From: Arthrobotrys musiformis
Taxonomy: Eukaryota; Ascomycota; Orbiliomycetes; Orbiliales; Orbiliaceae
DNA: 64,000 nt
NCBI GenBank assembly: GCA_036971715.1
Contig: JAVHJL010000013.1
Span: forward strand, 186,001 to 250,000
Direction of reading: 5' to 3'
Position numbers and translations under genes: made by a program. The first letter of the stretch is position 1. Every line of letters begins with the position of its first letter. Below are positions 23,932-36,668 of the stretch, one piece after another. The notes beneath the pieces are model-generated. The model was not told the origin of the DNA and ran no database searches. It was given only the letters and a program-made list of their open reading frames with translations.

Positions 23932-26350
23932 GTTGCTTCCCTGATTGGGCTGTGTTGAAAATGTTGTATTTTTGTATATGCCTTTTCTGGTTTGGGGTAT
24001 TTCAGAGCTCTATGGGTAGTAGCATTTGCACTGTAGTAATAAAAGGATGCTGTAGTCTTTGGGTACCTAGTGTCCATTTTAAATAGTAAATTGCGGATTT
24101 CGATTATCTTAAAATATCTATGTAGTCAATCGCATACTCAAGGTACCACGTGGGCGCGCCATTGCAGTTGATCAATTGAGATCCGAGGGCCGATAGTTAG
24201 GACTAGGCCCTCGCAAAGCCCCCTGAACTAAGTTAATATTAAGCCACGGCCGTTGGTCACTTATTATTCATAGTATACACAAATTGCCCAGAAAGTCGAC
24301 GGAAAGTCTTCGACCCGGATGTTCAATGTACGACGACGTCGTCATGTCAGAGTGGGAGCAGGGATATGGTGCTAGCTCGGGTTCCCCGCATTCTCGCTTG
24401 CAGCTTGGCTAGGTAGTGTCTCGGACCCACCGGCATGCGGATTGCGAATCGCAGGGTGAAGTGACCGAGTTTCGTATCTGGTAGTACATAATACGACGGG
24501 CGAGCGGATGCACAGATCAGACCTTATTTTTCCCTGGCAGAAAATTTTGAGCCATGGCTACTGGAATATTTTTTCCCGGAAATAAGGCTGTGTAACGTAC
24601 AAGAGCCTACGGAAACGTCGGTGGCGGAGGAGTTTTAACCGGTTGTAAGATAGGACGGAAGCAATACCGCATAGCCAATGAAAAAGTGGCCGCATATTGC
24701 TACATGCATATTCCGGCTCGGGTTTGGGTGTCTTTGAGTAGTCACTAGAATGTGGGAACGGCAGGCCGATATTAAAATGTCGGTATATATTTCCTTTGCT
24801 TGAAATAGTTAGCGGGTCTTTCATCGGCGGGCTCAAGGCCAACTAACCGTCGGCGAGGGGGTTCGTAGCTCGGGCCGGATCCGATACTATACCTTGGAGT
24901 CAAGGCGCCTGGGTTCAATTCAATTAACTCTTGAACCTTCTGGCGTAAATCTGTACAATACTCTAGGTGATTTAAGAAACCAGAATAACATATCGGTTTG
25001 AACATAGGGGCCTGTATCAGTAAAAGACAAAAGTCAAGCACTGTTGTATATTTAGACTATGTATATACGTCGCTAGAAAGTTCAATTCTGAAATTTGGGT
25101 GCTGGAAATAGCTATAATACACGAATGGGCGATAGCTATAGGTCATATGATCAGATCAAGGAGAGCTTGGAGGTGTTGTTTTAATATATCTTAGCCAGGG
25201 CTCAAAGCTAAATGCATGTCATAATCGTTGTTCTGAAATTAATAGTTACGTTAATAGAAGGAAACTGGTCTTGTTGCCAGCCTCACTAAGGGTGGTCCAA
25301 CGAAACTATTTTTGTCGTACCAAATATAATATATATTCTCCGATGTTCTATAACATGCGAGCCATGATAGTATATATACAAGTGGTGTTCTTGTAACTTA
25401 GAAAATGAGTCAACCTACAACTTATACATGTGTAACTGCATACAATGAACGCTCTCAGGGTCCGGTTTCGAGCAAAATTTGAAAATGGCATGAATATAAT
25501 ATACATCTGTTGGGTTAACTATTGGTTCAACGCAGGCTCTATTGGTGACAAGCCGCATTCATGAATTCAGTACAAAATATTTCGACGGCATATGTACTCA
25601 AGAGTATTCGAGATATTATATATCAAGGGCATTTGTGCTAGCATTCGACAAGAGAGACGTCAGAAATCGTATTTCCCAGCCGGGCTCAATTATATTTGCG
25701 TCACTCCCTGGCGGTCCCCCAGAAAACTAGCTTGAGGGACGTCGTGACACTGGGTTGAGATTATATACCACGAAACCTTTCCAAGCGGTATGATCACGCA
25801 TTTACTGGTCTCCGTGCCAGACTGGTGCGGCCCTGCACTAACTTGGGCAAATGGATATTATCACGGTATTGAATGACCGCCGAGTAGCACGCACTTCTCG
25901 GCGTGCGCACTTGTCTGCTGAAAGTTTCCCTCGTGCGCTATAGGGCCTATAAAAGCTCCAGACCTCTTTCCTCCTCTTCTCTTCCTCCTCAACTCTTTCC
26001 CCAATTCGCAACCTGATAAATCGCCTACTGAATATCTCCCCAAAGCTAGCCTCGCAATTGACGGGTTGTCTCTTTATCTTTCCCCCTCAAATTTGTGCTT
26101 ATCTCAAGTCGTTTCTTCTAGATACAGGACTCTCTCGTCCTGACTATCACTGCGAAGCTGGTTTCTCACCTGCTTAAGCTCCTCGAAGGGTGGTATTGAT
26201 GCTCTATATTCTATTCGACACTTTGGGATCTCTTTGGGATAGTTAGGTCTCTATCTCTAACTTCCCATCGGCACTCATTCGCATTTCGGATATCCCACCT
26301 ATTCTCTCGGATCCATCTTTACGGGTCGTCACCTAGGAGGTGCCCCTCTA
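23932..26350. other. Intergenic; pyrimidine-rich promoter at the right end
   Basis: No confident gene. The minus frame 25041-24772 is open for about 89 codons with a protein-like end (KVQELIELNPGALTPRY...) but starts at TTG and has no identified partner exon. From about 25950 to 26150 the plus strand is strongly C/T-rich (CCTCTTTCCTCCTCTTCTC...), typical of fungal promoter/TSS regions and well placed for the CCCH gene at 26351. Confidence 0.4.
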
Positions 26351-29087
26351 ATGATGTTCCCAACGTAAGTTACCCTTTTCAAACCCGCTCCTGTAGCGCG
26401 TGGACAATGCTAATGGCTCCCTAGACAACCTCCCCGAGGTTCAGGCCCACGAGGGGTTTGCTGGGCCTGGCGTAAAGGCTTTTGCGCCAGAGGCCGTGGT
26501 TGCATCTATCGGCATGAAGAGAAGCCTTCCACTCGAACTGATAAGTAAGTCGGTCCTTATCCGCCTATTATCCCGTCGTCGACCAAAGCTCATGAGCCAT
26601 TTGAATGTATTGCTCTAACAATCCCACTCTGCATTAGTCGGATATGCCGTTGGGAATACGCAACTCGGTGCCACTCACGCGGAAGCTGCGGCCTAAAGCA
26701 CCTACAACTCAGCACCTCTGAGGCTGGAAAGAAATTGGAATACTTCAGGTCTTTCGGTCGGAACGGCAAGGACTTGACTCAACGGGATCTTGGTGAGCTT
26801 CTTCGTGTTGCTATCGGGTTGTTCGTTGATGGTGACCAAGACCTTCGGTTCCTTGTCATTTCAACCTTATCCTCCGGATGGCACCTAGAGCAACTGAAAC
26901 TGTGTCTTCACCCCAGTTTCTTGTTCCAGCCCTACCCTCCACAGATCAGCTGGCATGAACACGTCGTTCCGCTTCTGCGGATCATGTCGGACCCAGTTAA
27001 CACAATTCATGAGCCGAGTATGGAGAGTCTTCGAAGTCTTTATGAGGTCGTTCTTGATCCTCGGCATCGCCCTTTCTGGCGTCGTGTTATGAAGTTTATT
27101 CAAGACTCATTGAAGCTCTATCCATTCCGTGTTGCTTCACAGATAACCGGCGTTATCACGATTCTGCTGCTCTCAATCGGGTTTGATGGACGAAATTTGA
27201 AAAACCCGATTGTTCAAGAATCGGTTCCGCTGCTTGTGAAATATCTCAAAGAGCTCAGGGAGATATACACGCATGGATATCTCTCTCCGGTGCTGTCTGA
27301 GGCTGTTGATGCTCTGCAGCAAACCGTGTCTGGAAAGGTGTCTGCTCTCGATGCACTCACTACCGTGGCTAGTAAAAGTCTCCCTAAGCATCAAATGGCT
27401 GGTTTGAGAGCTTTAGCATCCATAGAACCCAAACCTGTAGTCCAAACAGCAGCAGTTACCGATAAGCAGCGGGAATCTTCGGAGCCACTTGAGCAGCGAC
27501 TTCTATCCTTCGCAACGAATAATTTGATGACAAGCTATCTAACAGGACTCTCAGGACATACTGTCAACGGTGGCTTAATAGCCGGGACTGGCTTCGCTGA
27601 TGATGAAGTTGAAAACCAGGTTCTGACTGATACAGATGACCTGGAAGACGAGTAAGTAGATGCCCTGATCGGAAAAAGGAAGCTCGTAGCTGCTAACCTA
27701 ATATCTTCGGACAGACTCGAGAAGATTCCATACTCTTTGTCCCATCAGGGTGAAATCGGTACTGAAGCTGATACAATCGGTATCTTTAGCGTCGGTCCCC
27801 AGAAAAGTAAGTAGTTCGGGCGAACACCTTTGGGGGACATTAGTTGACGCTGTGTCCCCAAACTTGTGTTGGAAACGGAGTCCTAATGCTGATGCTGATT
27901 TATATTCAGATGCAGTGCAGTCGATGGTTTTCACCAATGACGCCGGAGATGCCCTATTCCAGCGTTGGAAAGAGAGAGCCGCCGACCCTACTAGCCTCAA
28001 CTTCGACTGGGGTAAAAATACGAATGGAACTTCCATGAAGGATTTCTTGCAACTCACCCTGACGCTTTTTGTCGCTGCCTCTACCGAGACTCGGTTGCAG
28101 TTCATCTCAGGCTGCCTGTTAAAGGACGAATATCTGGGAAAGCTGTGGGAGTGCCTTGAGGTCAGATTGCCTACTGACAGTATCAACCATCCTTCGCCAA
28201 AATATAGTGATCACGTATCGACGGTTATTCACATGATGTCTCATCCAGATGTTGTCAACCGTCATGAATTTCAGGTCGTTAGGAAGGCGCTCTCAGAGAT
28301 GTTTGTTTCTGTTCCAAACTACCTTTATGGCATTCTGGAATATATGAAACTTCACGCGAGAAGCAAAAAGAAGAACGCGGAGATGATCGAAGCTTGTGTC
28401 AGAAGCATCATCCTCATCCTTGAAGGCGTTTTTAAACTAGTTGACCCTCGCAACATCCCAATGGAATTCCGTCACGAGGCAAAACAATTCCTGAAGTTCG
28501 CGATTGCCGTGGAGGGTACGACTCCTTGGGCGAGCAGGACTGATGCTCTCACAACTGAAACGGTCCAAAGCTTCATCAGATCTGATGAGAAGCTTTTTCC
28601 CGAGTCAACCCCCCCGCATATTTGTAGTAGCCGTCAAAAAGATCGAGCTCGAGAACAAGCTGATATTGCGAGTGGAGCAAAACAGGGAAACCCTACTACC
28701 CAAGAGATTAATAACAGTTTTAGCAATCGTATTAGGTCTGGCAATGTTGTCGTGCCGGTGTCCTCGTACCTTGACGAGAATGGAGAATATGTCTCACCCG
28801 CCCAACGAGAGCGGGGGAGCCGCCGCGCTCGCGAAGAGGACGAGAGAGGCTGGGATGATGGGAAACCGATTGTCCACCGAGTGGAACTGGAAACTCACCA
28901 TGAACCCGCTGCTGTCGAAGAGGCAAAGCAGGAATTTGAGGAGGAGGCACAGCCTATGAATGATCAAGAAGCCTTGGAGTTTCTCCGGAAGCCCAATCCG
29001 AGCATGGTACCCGACAGTCTCGTATCCCTTCCCGGGAAGAATACCGCAGCGGTTAATGGAGCTGCCGAATATCCTACATCAGAGTAA
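26351..29087 (+). CDS. CCCH zinc-finger protein with helical-repeat body
   Basis: Exons 26351-26364, 26425-26544, 26638-27651, 27715-27806 and 27910 onward join in phase. Splicing creates two N-terminal CCCH fingers that no single open frame shows: C17-x7-C25-x5-C31-x3-H35 and C48-x7-C56-x5-C62-x3-H66. The body (residues about 75-640) is helix-rich with Leu/Arg patterns resembling ARM/HEAT-like solenoids. The end is charged (EEDERGWDD, EEAKQEFEEEAQ). Read to the TAA at 29085 it is 805 aa. However, that stop lies inside a strong donor (GA|GTAAGT at 29083/29084) whose phase matches the acceptor at 29983, which would extend the protein to 1368 aa with NFX1 fingers. CCCH fingers usually bind RNA. 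The minus gene at 46795-42822 has the same N-terminal layout. An RNA-silencing or RNA-metabolism link is inference from NFX1/CCCH families. Confidence 0.78.
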
Positions 29088-29384
29088 GTTCCTTCTAGTC
29101 TCGCTACTTTTATTTGCCTTGTCAGAACTGCCTATCTCCAATTTGCCTCTCCTGGTTGGTTGATCCCTTGATTTGGAGATGAGAAGAGTCTCGTGGCCTG
29201 GGCGACTACCCTAAAATGTTTGATGGGTCAGCCATCGTGATGGCTTTGAGGGTCGTGATGGTTTCAGATGCGCCTTGGTTGATGCCAGCTTTTGTGTGAT
29301 GCCGACGAAGTTGCTCTCGGCGGACAAACAGCATCAACATACAGTTGATCTGGAAGCTTCCCAGGCTCAACACACCAGCCCATG

Positions 29385-29541
29385 AAACATATAAATACTG
29401 CTTTCCATCTTCCCCCTTCCTACTTCATCGCATCACCTTCCAACTTCACTCTCTCTTCACCTCTTCTTACCTCCCATCACCCCTTCTTTCAGCTCCCGAA
29501 TCCACCACGCCTCCCTCACGTCCCCAAGCCAAAACAACATG
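29385..29541 (+). promoter_or_regulatory. Promoter-like TATA plus CT-rich block
   Basis: CATATAAATA at about 29388-29397 is followed by roughly 130 nt of almost pure pyrimidine-rich sequence, ending in CAAAACAAC-ATG at 29539. This is the textbook order for a fungal core promoter and start codon, yet it lies inside the 900-nt interval that would have to be an intron if the flanking coding regions are one gene. Confidence 0.45.
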
Positions 29542-29983
29542 ATCTATCATAACGCTCTCTCATTTACTTCTCCCTCCTCCTTTCCTTTCTCCTATCTATC
29601 CTGCAGTATTTCACCATCGGGCAGTGGTGCTTCGCAAAATAAAACTGCGGCCCAGTTATGCAGCGGTGTGGTGTATTGCTCGTCGAAGTGGGCCATGGGA
29701 GGGCCTCTGGATGAAGAGTCCGTGGCTTCATCTCGTCGGCTAGCTTGCAAGATTCGTGCCTTTTACCAACGGTTTCGTACCTTGAGGCATCGACACTTCA
29801 TTTGCTCAACTACTCGATGCGGCTCACAGACTTATAACGACGGCACGGAAGCTTCCTGCCAAACAGAGAACAACCATTGCATTATAAGGCAATCCATTTT
29901 CTCAACTGATTTAAATTTCGACTCTTTCTCGATTTCTTTACTTCTGCTGTTGAAAACGGCTACTAACTTGAATTCTCGCACAG

Positions 29984-31676
29984 GTTAAAGGTAGAAGTTG
30001 AACTTACTGGCTCCAGCAACCTAAAAGCTCGGGGACCCTTTAACAGCTACGTTGGGTCCGTCACCGACGACCGCATGTCCGTCAGTGTAAAGACGTGCCC
30101 GCGGTTTCCGAGGCATGGCCGAGGGACTATGACTGACAATTCCGTCCGCTGTGATAAATCAGACTCTTCTGGTTCTCCGCCAAAAGGTGGATCGGTTTTG
30201 AATTATCTTTCAAAGTACCACACGACTCTTCCAGGGCAAGCCGCACTTGAGCGAATCTCTGCCACATTAGAAATGGCCCAGCGATCGATGCTAAAGCTCT
30301 CCGGCCAACGTTCAAACCATGGCAGTGTCGTTGGAGATTTAGAAGCTCTAGTGTTGACCAACGGACTGCAGTTCGGTTACGGTACCGCTGGAAAACGAAG
30401 TGGGGAGACTGCACCTGGACACAAGACACCGATTGAACTTGTAACCGGTGCGGAACTTGCTAAGCCATGGCCATCGTTCAACGGATCTACTCAACTTGAA
30501 TTGCTTGAGGAAGGGGAGGTTCCCGCGGAGCCATTAGCGGAGCCCCAACTTGGCGGTGTCAGGCTTGGTCCTCGTCCCCGGGATAGGGCTACCACCCAAT
30601 ACTATCGGGCTATCTACGGGACAGCATACCCAAAGTTCAATTTTGATGTATCTGGCGATGCCGGAGGCTTTGAACGAGGACAAAGTGCCAAGGATACGAA
30701 TTTGAATAGAGAAGCGCATCCAGGAGATGCTGAAAAATGGGATAAGGTACGGAAGCCTAATATACACTCTAACAATTTGTGTCTTCCAACAGACCAGACC
30801 TACCCAACTGAGGGTCAAGTCTCAGTAGGTCAAAAAGGTCGGGACCCAGCCTTCCCCTTGGAAGAATATCGTTTAGCTCCATCTGAAGACAGGAAAAAGG
30901 GAAATTTACAGGATTGGCCCCGATTGCATGAGGATAGCCGTTTGACTAGCAAACAAACAGGAGATTTTCAGGGTCGTCTTGCAAAGTACCCGATAGCTGG
31001 TGAAGCCACGGCACCTGACACCCGGGGGGCAATGGCACCATTAGTTGGGAGCCCTGCCAACCAAGGCGGGAATCCAGATGGTGGACGAAAATTCGAGATG
31101 GGAAATTTTCCTACTGCCCATGACGCAGCATTCTCGGTCCGCCGTCCGCTCGCTACTAGCAACAAAGATCATATAGTTTGGCCCAATCCTTGTCTTGAGG
31201 CTGTTGAGGCTGAGCGCGGGCGGCCTGTTGGGCGCCTTACTAGTCGCCACGATCAGAACTTCGTTCCACGCCGCGTATCGCAGGTACGCAACCCAAATGA
31301 AGTTAGGGAGCTTCTCCCATGCGGACATACACGCGGCCTCAACCGCGATGAGAATTACTGCAACGAGCGGGTCAACAAAAAAACTCCATATTGCGGCCAC
31401 GAGGCGAACGTCGAATGCTCGAACATGATGAAACAATGGAAATGCAAATTGGTTTGCGGGGCACACCTTCCTTGCTCTCACTATTGCAAGAGAGACTGTT
31501 TTCAGTGTCTAGAGGAGATAAAGATTGATGATAATCCAATCTGGAACCACGGGCCATGTCAAATTTGCTTGAAAATCCGCGCTGCCAAAGAGGCACGAAG
31601 GGAGCTTGAAGGGCAGCAGAGGGAGTCTAATACTGCCAACGTCGCTGACCGTGCGCAAGCACCGGAATATGTTTGA
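29984..31676 (+). CDS. NFX1-type zinc-finger coding region
   Basis: A long open frame of about 564 codons, entered through an acceptor (CACAG at 29983) with TACTAAC 20 nt upstream. The first two-thirds are low-homology, Gly/Pro/Arg-rich. The C-terminal third (about 31310-31600) carries NFX1-type zinc-binding repeats: LPCGH, YCGHEANVEC, WKCKLVCGAHLPCSHYC and KRDCFQCL, ending GPCQICLK. NFX1 fingers occur at the C-terminal end of fungal NFX1/ZNFX1-type helicases, but no helicase motifs are visible here. Two readings are possible: the 3' exon of the CCCH gene ending at 29083 (phase matches), or a separate gene with its first exon near 29539. A possible 46-nt intron at 30748-30793 would shift frame, so it is probably not used. 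Confidence 0.65.
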
Positions 31677-33321
31677 CGTTGACCCACGATTGGGCTACCC
31701 CCCTTCCACTCCGACATTTACACTAGTTACCACGATCCCGTCCCAAACGCGCAGACCTGAAGCCTGGTTTTCTTCTTGCTATCGATAGATTGTAGCGCAC
31801 AAGCCTTATATTTATAATTTCATTCGAAGTTGTTTCTCTTCACGTCTTTAAATTAGGGAGCATATGCCCCATTTTTTCTGATATCATATGGCGGGCCGTC
31901 TCGTTGCTGGAGCCCTTTTTTCTTCTCGCGATGGTGATCCTTCTTGTATCGGCCTTTCTCTAAGATGCTGCCTTTTCGTAACGTGTAGTACACCTATATC
32001 AGGTTGTATCCTACTTATAGTCGTTCCTGAGGAGCCTCCACGGCTCTTGTATTTGGTGGCATCTTGGGGTCGGTTAATTTCTTTTCCTTTTCACTTTTCC
32101 TCAAAGATTCGCTATTGCTTTTCGCGCTGCTGGTTTTATCATCGTTATGATCCTTTCCTCCCTTTAGCTAGATCTTCGTCTGGCCTCACAGTGACCCCCC
32201 AAACCTGTCCCATTTTGTATAGTTTCCTTGTACTCCATAGCTAGCGAAATACAATACTTACTTTGTAAATTAATTATACTAAGATTCTAGCCTCCTTTAT
32301 AAAGCAACATGTATAGCCACCCTCTAGCAGCTAGCCGCCTGTGGAAGAAGGTATAATGTGCATGACTACCGTTTTAAATTTTGCACACTTCTCTACCAGA
32401 AATATGAATATATATGCTCCTGTCCGTTCAAGTTAACTCACTGTTCAAATTAATACATCTGGACATTCGCCTTTTCCGCTTGACGTCTGTGTGAGTCCTG
32501 ATCTAGTTTATAAATTTAATCGCCGAGGTAGCAACCATATAGGAAACAAGTAAGCGGCCGGCTCGTCTCCGTTACTGGATATATTCCAAATGAGGTACAT
32601 GCATGCGCATGTACAATTGTATCTACGGTGTTAGCTGTGTGCACCTCGTCTATTGTCGTTGTATTTTGAACGCAACACAGAATTGTGAGGTAGTCAGCCT
32701 TGTAACAGGTTGCTCACATAGGCTAGGGCTTTCGGTATGGGTATTTTAGTTCCTGGCGGCAAGTACGTAGGCATGAATACCCCCCTATCCTCCGAGACTG
32801 ACATTCCTTGGAATAGCCGTTACGTTAATAGGAGATTTCTATGAAGTCAAAAAAGGCGTTATGAAGGTGGAGGTCACGAACTCGTAGCTGGTTAGCTACG
32901 TTAGGATCTAGCTAGAGCGAGGAGTTTGAAGAGGTTGCGTTGTACGCCCCTGAACTACTCCCACCATCAACCAACCTCGCGACTGTACTAGACCAACCAA
33001 CCAACCAACCAACCAAGCCATCACAATCACCATCGGCCATCACCATCATCAAGATTATCACAGGGAAACCTCGAAGGCACTATTATACTAGAACTCTTCA
33101 TTTACCTGCCTGTTCAGACTCGAGAACCCCCGATCAGTCATAATATAACCGGTCCACTAACCCTTCCTGTATAGCTGTAAGCTAATTACTCTCCACACTT
33201 CTGCAGCTTTTCAGGCAATTCGGTAGCTACGTGCATATATGGTCCACCGGCGCACATTTGCACGTGTATCTTTGGACGTTCGCTAACTAACTATAATTCC
33301 AGATACCAGGCCAGACCAAAC
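31677..33321. other. Intergenic with (CCAA)n tract
   Basis: The 3' flank of the NFX1 coding region and the 5' flank of the F-box/NTase gene. A CCAA repeat lies at about 32993-33016. No gene seen; the 31888-32244 frame is pyrimidine-rich UTR-like sequence. Confidence 0.4.
32993..33016 (+). repeat. (CCAA)n tetranucleotide repeat
   Basis: Five to six tandem ACCA/CCAA units upstream of the gene at 33322. Confidence 0.7.
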
Positions 33322-34483
33322 ATGGCACCACTGTTTTCACAGATTCCTACTAGACCGGGACGGTCTCCAAACCTTCTTACGTTGCTGGATCCAAGCCAAC
33401 CAATTTTTTACACTACCATTTTTGAGCATCTTAACCCTGTGGACACAGTCAATCTTCTGGCGACTTGTCGCCAAACAAGGTCACTCAAAAAGCATGTTTT
33501 CAATGTCAACGTCCTTCTACGTCCATTCTTCAAGGATCCAGTTCAGTTTCGTCAGGTCATGGCGGACAATGATCTAATCGTAGGAGGAAGCATGGCACTT
33601 CGGCTTTTTAGCCGCGAAAGGTGGAAGTCGACCGACATCGATGTCTACACCGAGTCTCACGAATCAGTGCCAGCCGTGGCTAGCTTCCTTGAGGGGGAGG
33701 GGTACCGTTTCCAACCGTACTTTTGGCAAACCAATAGTCTGGAGGAAACGCTTAGTAGAAGAGATAGGGTGAAGCCACAGATCGAAAACCCCTTCGCCTT
33801 CCCGGCGACCCTGCCGCACGGAATAGGGGAAGTCGAGGGATCTTTCTATGGTATTGAGCAAATCAAAGACGTAAGTGAGCTACCAAACTTGGGCGGCGAC
33901 TCCATTACTAACGAGTGCAAATCCTGATTGGTATATATAGATATACGCGTTTGTCCAGGAGGAGACGGAAAAGAAAATCGAGGTCGTCTTAACTAGAGGC
34001 TCCTTTCTAGGTCTGGTCTTGTCATACTATGCGACCTTTCTCATGAATTTCTTCACTTACCGAACCGCCTTCTCTCTTTTCCCGTCAGGGACCTTCCGTG
34101 ATAAAAAAGGCTTCTATGTGCCTCCAAGTTCAGGGCTGAGGTCAAAGACGAAGAGGGGGGTGCTCAAGTACGAGAGCCGAGGGTATCATTTGCACACAAT
34201 CTGGACATCCCGCTGGATCCGCGAGAAGCATGTGCGTATCCGTGCTATTGGAGACTGTGATACGTGGTGTCTACCTCTCTGCACCAACGGGATCAGTATC
34301 CCAGCTAGGGAGCAGAAGCTGCAGGGAGCGAGGTTCAGCGTGGTTTTAAAGCGTGGTTCTTGGGTGGAGCACCTTGACAACGACAGCTTCTACGAATGGA
34401 AAAATCGGGACATCTTGGGGAAGTTACCGCAATCCGACCATCTGAAGCTGAAAACCGGCGAATTTACGGAAGTTTTCCCTTGA
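33322..34483 (+). CDS. F-box-like / nucleotidyltransferase-like protein (copy 1)
   Basis: Two exons (33322-33870 and 33941-34483) make a 363-aa protein. Residues about 28-60 resemble an F-box (FYTTIFEHLNPVDTVNLLATCRQTR), the Skp1-binding adaptor motif. They are followed by a nucleotidyltransferase-fold signature: GGSMAL (residues 88-93) then DID at 105-107, about 15 residues apart, as in the minimal GS...DxD NTase motif. The third acidic position, just after the intron, is Glu197 (KIEVVLT). The C-terminal half has YYATFLMNFFTYRTAFSLFP, which is shared with the next gene. The intron is at the same place as in the paralog at 35265-36668. The domain calls are from motif pattern only. Whether it transfers nucleotides, binds Skp1 or does neither is unknown. 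Confidence 0.7.
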
Positions 34484-35264
34484 TTGCCTTGTTATTCTTT
34501 AGCCTTTGCCGTTTACGGTTTTACTATTTTTTTACTGTGGGGAGATTTTTCGATCGAGAAGTGGGGTGACTGGTTTTACAAATTCTCAGGCACTTTAAAT
34601 TTTGGCCCAACTATATAGCTATCAACAAATGTAGTCTCGTTCCCAGCAGCAAATATACATTAAAAAAGCTAGTACACCCAAAATTCTTGTCATGCCCGCA
34701 ACCTGGAGACCATAAGATGCTCCCAGCCTCGGGCCAAGGTCCCACCCTACTTTCTATTATTTCTTTTTATGAAACCGCGATTTCTCGAACTTTCGGCAGC
34801 TAAATGGAAATAGAAGGCTGGAAAAGTTCCAGTGTGTTGTTTTTGTGGGAGGCTACTTATCATCACGGCGGCGGTTGAGATTCATGCGCAGCTTTCACCC
34901 CTCTTTCCCCTCCAAAATCCTGTTGTTATAGACTCGCCGTGGCTTTTACACCGAAGGAGATAGCTTCTACATTCAATAAAAGACGACATTCTCGTTTTCA
35001 AGTCCGCCGACGGAAGTGGATAGGATTCTGTACTGTATATTCCAGCCCACATCGTGATAGCGACTCCATCCTATAGAAAGAGCTAACGATGAACAAGATC
35101 AGATACCTGCGCAAAAGTTAAGGTGCCTGTTGTTGCACTCTACCAAGTCTGCGAAGGCAACCCGAAACGACCTTCCCAGGCCTTACCAAGGCATCGACGA
35201 CAAACCTGCAGACGACATCCCTGTCAACACAACAAGACGTTGTATTTTGAAGGACGCCATCAGT
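34484..35264. other. Spacer between tandem paralogs
   Basis: The 3' flank of copy 1 and the promoter of copy 2. The copy-2 frame is open upstream to 35130 but begins there with TTG, so the first ATG, at 35265, is taken as the start. Nothing else seen. Confidence 0.45.
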
Positions 35265-36668
35265 ATGGATCGAAACGCTACCGACATCCCCCAAAGGGAG
35301 GGTGAGAAGCAGCAAGAGAGGGCGAGACCAACTATCCTAGACATCCTAAATGCAAATCTCGAGCCAATCTATGGAGAAATTTTGAGCTATTTAGACCTCC
35401 CAGACATGCTGCGACTCTTCGCAACCTGCAAAACGATCCACAATATCACCTACTGTCTTTACGACATCGACGCCCAGCTCCGACAATTCTTCCCGAAAGA
35501 TCCTACCGTATTCCGACAGGCGATGGCGGATAACAACCTTATCGTCAGCGGAAGCGTAGCCTTGAAGTTCTTCACCCGCGATAAGTGGCCGACGAAGGAT
35601 TTGGACGTTTATACCGACTCTCGCGCGTCATTGAAAAGAACCGGCGATATTCTAAAGGCGCAAGGATATATATTTACGCCGTTCGCCTGGCATTCTAAGT
35701 CCATCGAAGCTTCACTAGCGAATAGCGTATCGAGCTTCCAGAAGAGAAGCATGGAAAGATTTTCAGAGTTCCCAGAAAGACAAGCAACCCTGGAAGAGGC
35801 GTATTTCTCCCAGGCAGTCCAGATCCAAGATGTGAGCCATACCGTTTAAAACTCCTAGGTAGAAGTTTGAGATCAAGCAATAACATTAATTTTTTAACCA
35901 TAGGTATTTCGGTTTGAGAATAGGGCCAGAGACCTGCATATTGATATCATCTTGACATTAGGACCCTCGTTGCAAGCGATTCTCCAAGGCTACTACTCAA
36001 CCTACATCATGAATTTCTTCACCTACAATCGAGCCTACAGTCTCTTCCCACATCACACGGTCCTTCAAAGAGAAGGATTTCGGACGGTTCCCGACACCCC
36101 GGAAAAGAGAGCCGAGGCCATAGAAAAGTATAAAAACCGCGGCTTCAAGTACCTTGACTATGGACGCTACCACACCTGTAAGATGCAATGCCCTCTACGC
36201 CCGCATCGCAGGGTAGGGGATATATTCACTTGGACGATCGATCTACCAATCAACGGCATCAGACTCCCCACCAACCCTCTCCCCGTTGAAAACTATACCT
36301 TCCGTATCACAGCACACGAAAGTTTTCTTCACACCTACAGCAGAGCTTTCAACGCTTTGCCAAACATCCGAATAGAAGCAAACCAATATGCGCATAAGGG
36401 CTTAGAGCATCTGTTACTGGTCGACCCGGCGGCCGTGTCACCGGAAAATAGCTGGCACTCATTTTTGACCTGGATGCTGAATTTGGTGGAAAAGCAGCAG
36501 GCGAAGTTAGACCTTAAGGTGGCTGACCCCTGGCTGCAGCGGGATAGGATAATCAATGCGGATGAGAAGTATGCGGACAAGGAGGTGGCCGGGTATTACA
36601 AGTTTTGGTATCACAATATCATGCCTCGGGAGAACATATGGGCTGGACAGTACCCGACATTGCAGTAG
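35265..36668 (+). CDS. F-box-like / nucleotidyltransferase-like protein (copy 2)
   Basis: Exons 35265-35831 and 35904-36668 make a 443-aa tandem paralog of the 33322 gene. An F-box-like segment (residues about 32-65, IYGEILSYLDLPDMLRLFATCK) precedes the NTase-like motif SGSVAL (95-100) and DLD (112-114). The third acidic residue, after the conserved intron, is Asp203 (HIDIILT). This copy therefore keeps a complete Asp triad, whereas copy 1 has Glu at the third place. The shared block YYSTYIMNFFTYNRAYSLFP follows. A C-terminal extension of about 80 aa beyond copy 1 contains helices and HNIMPREN. A ubiquitin-ligase adaptor role or a small-molecule/RNA nucleotidyltransferase role would both be inference. 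Confidence 0.72.

Noticed and set aside
24858..24925. Possible tRNA (A-box-like TAGCTCGGG and T-arm-like GGGTTCAATTC at plausible spacing)
   Set aside because: The T stem and acceptor stem do not pair and no anticodon stem forms, so it is a chance match.
30748..30793. Intron-like GTACGG...CAACAG inside the NFX1 coding region
   Set aside because: At 46 nt its removal shifts into an early stop, while the unspliced frame stays open to the NFX1 fingers.
35130..35264. N-terminal extension of F-box/NTase copy 2
   Set aside because: Starts with TTG; the first ATG is at 35265, and copy 1 has no matching extension.
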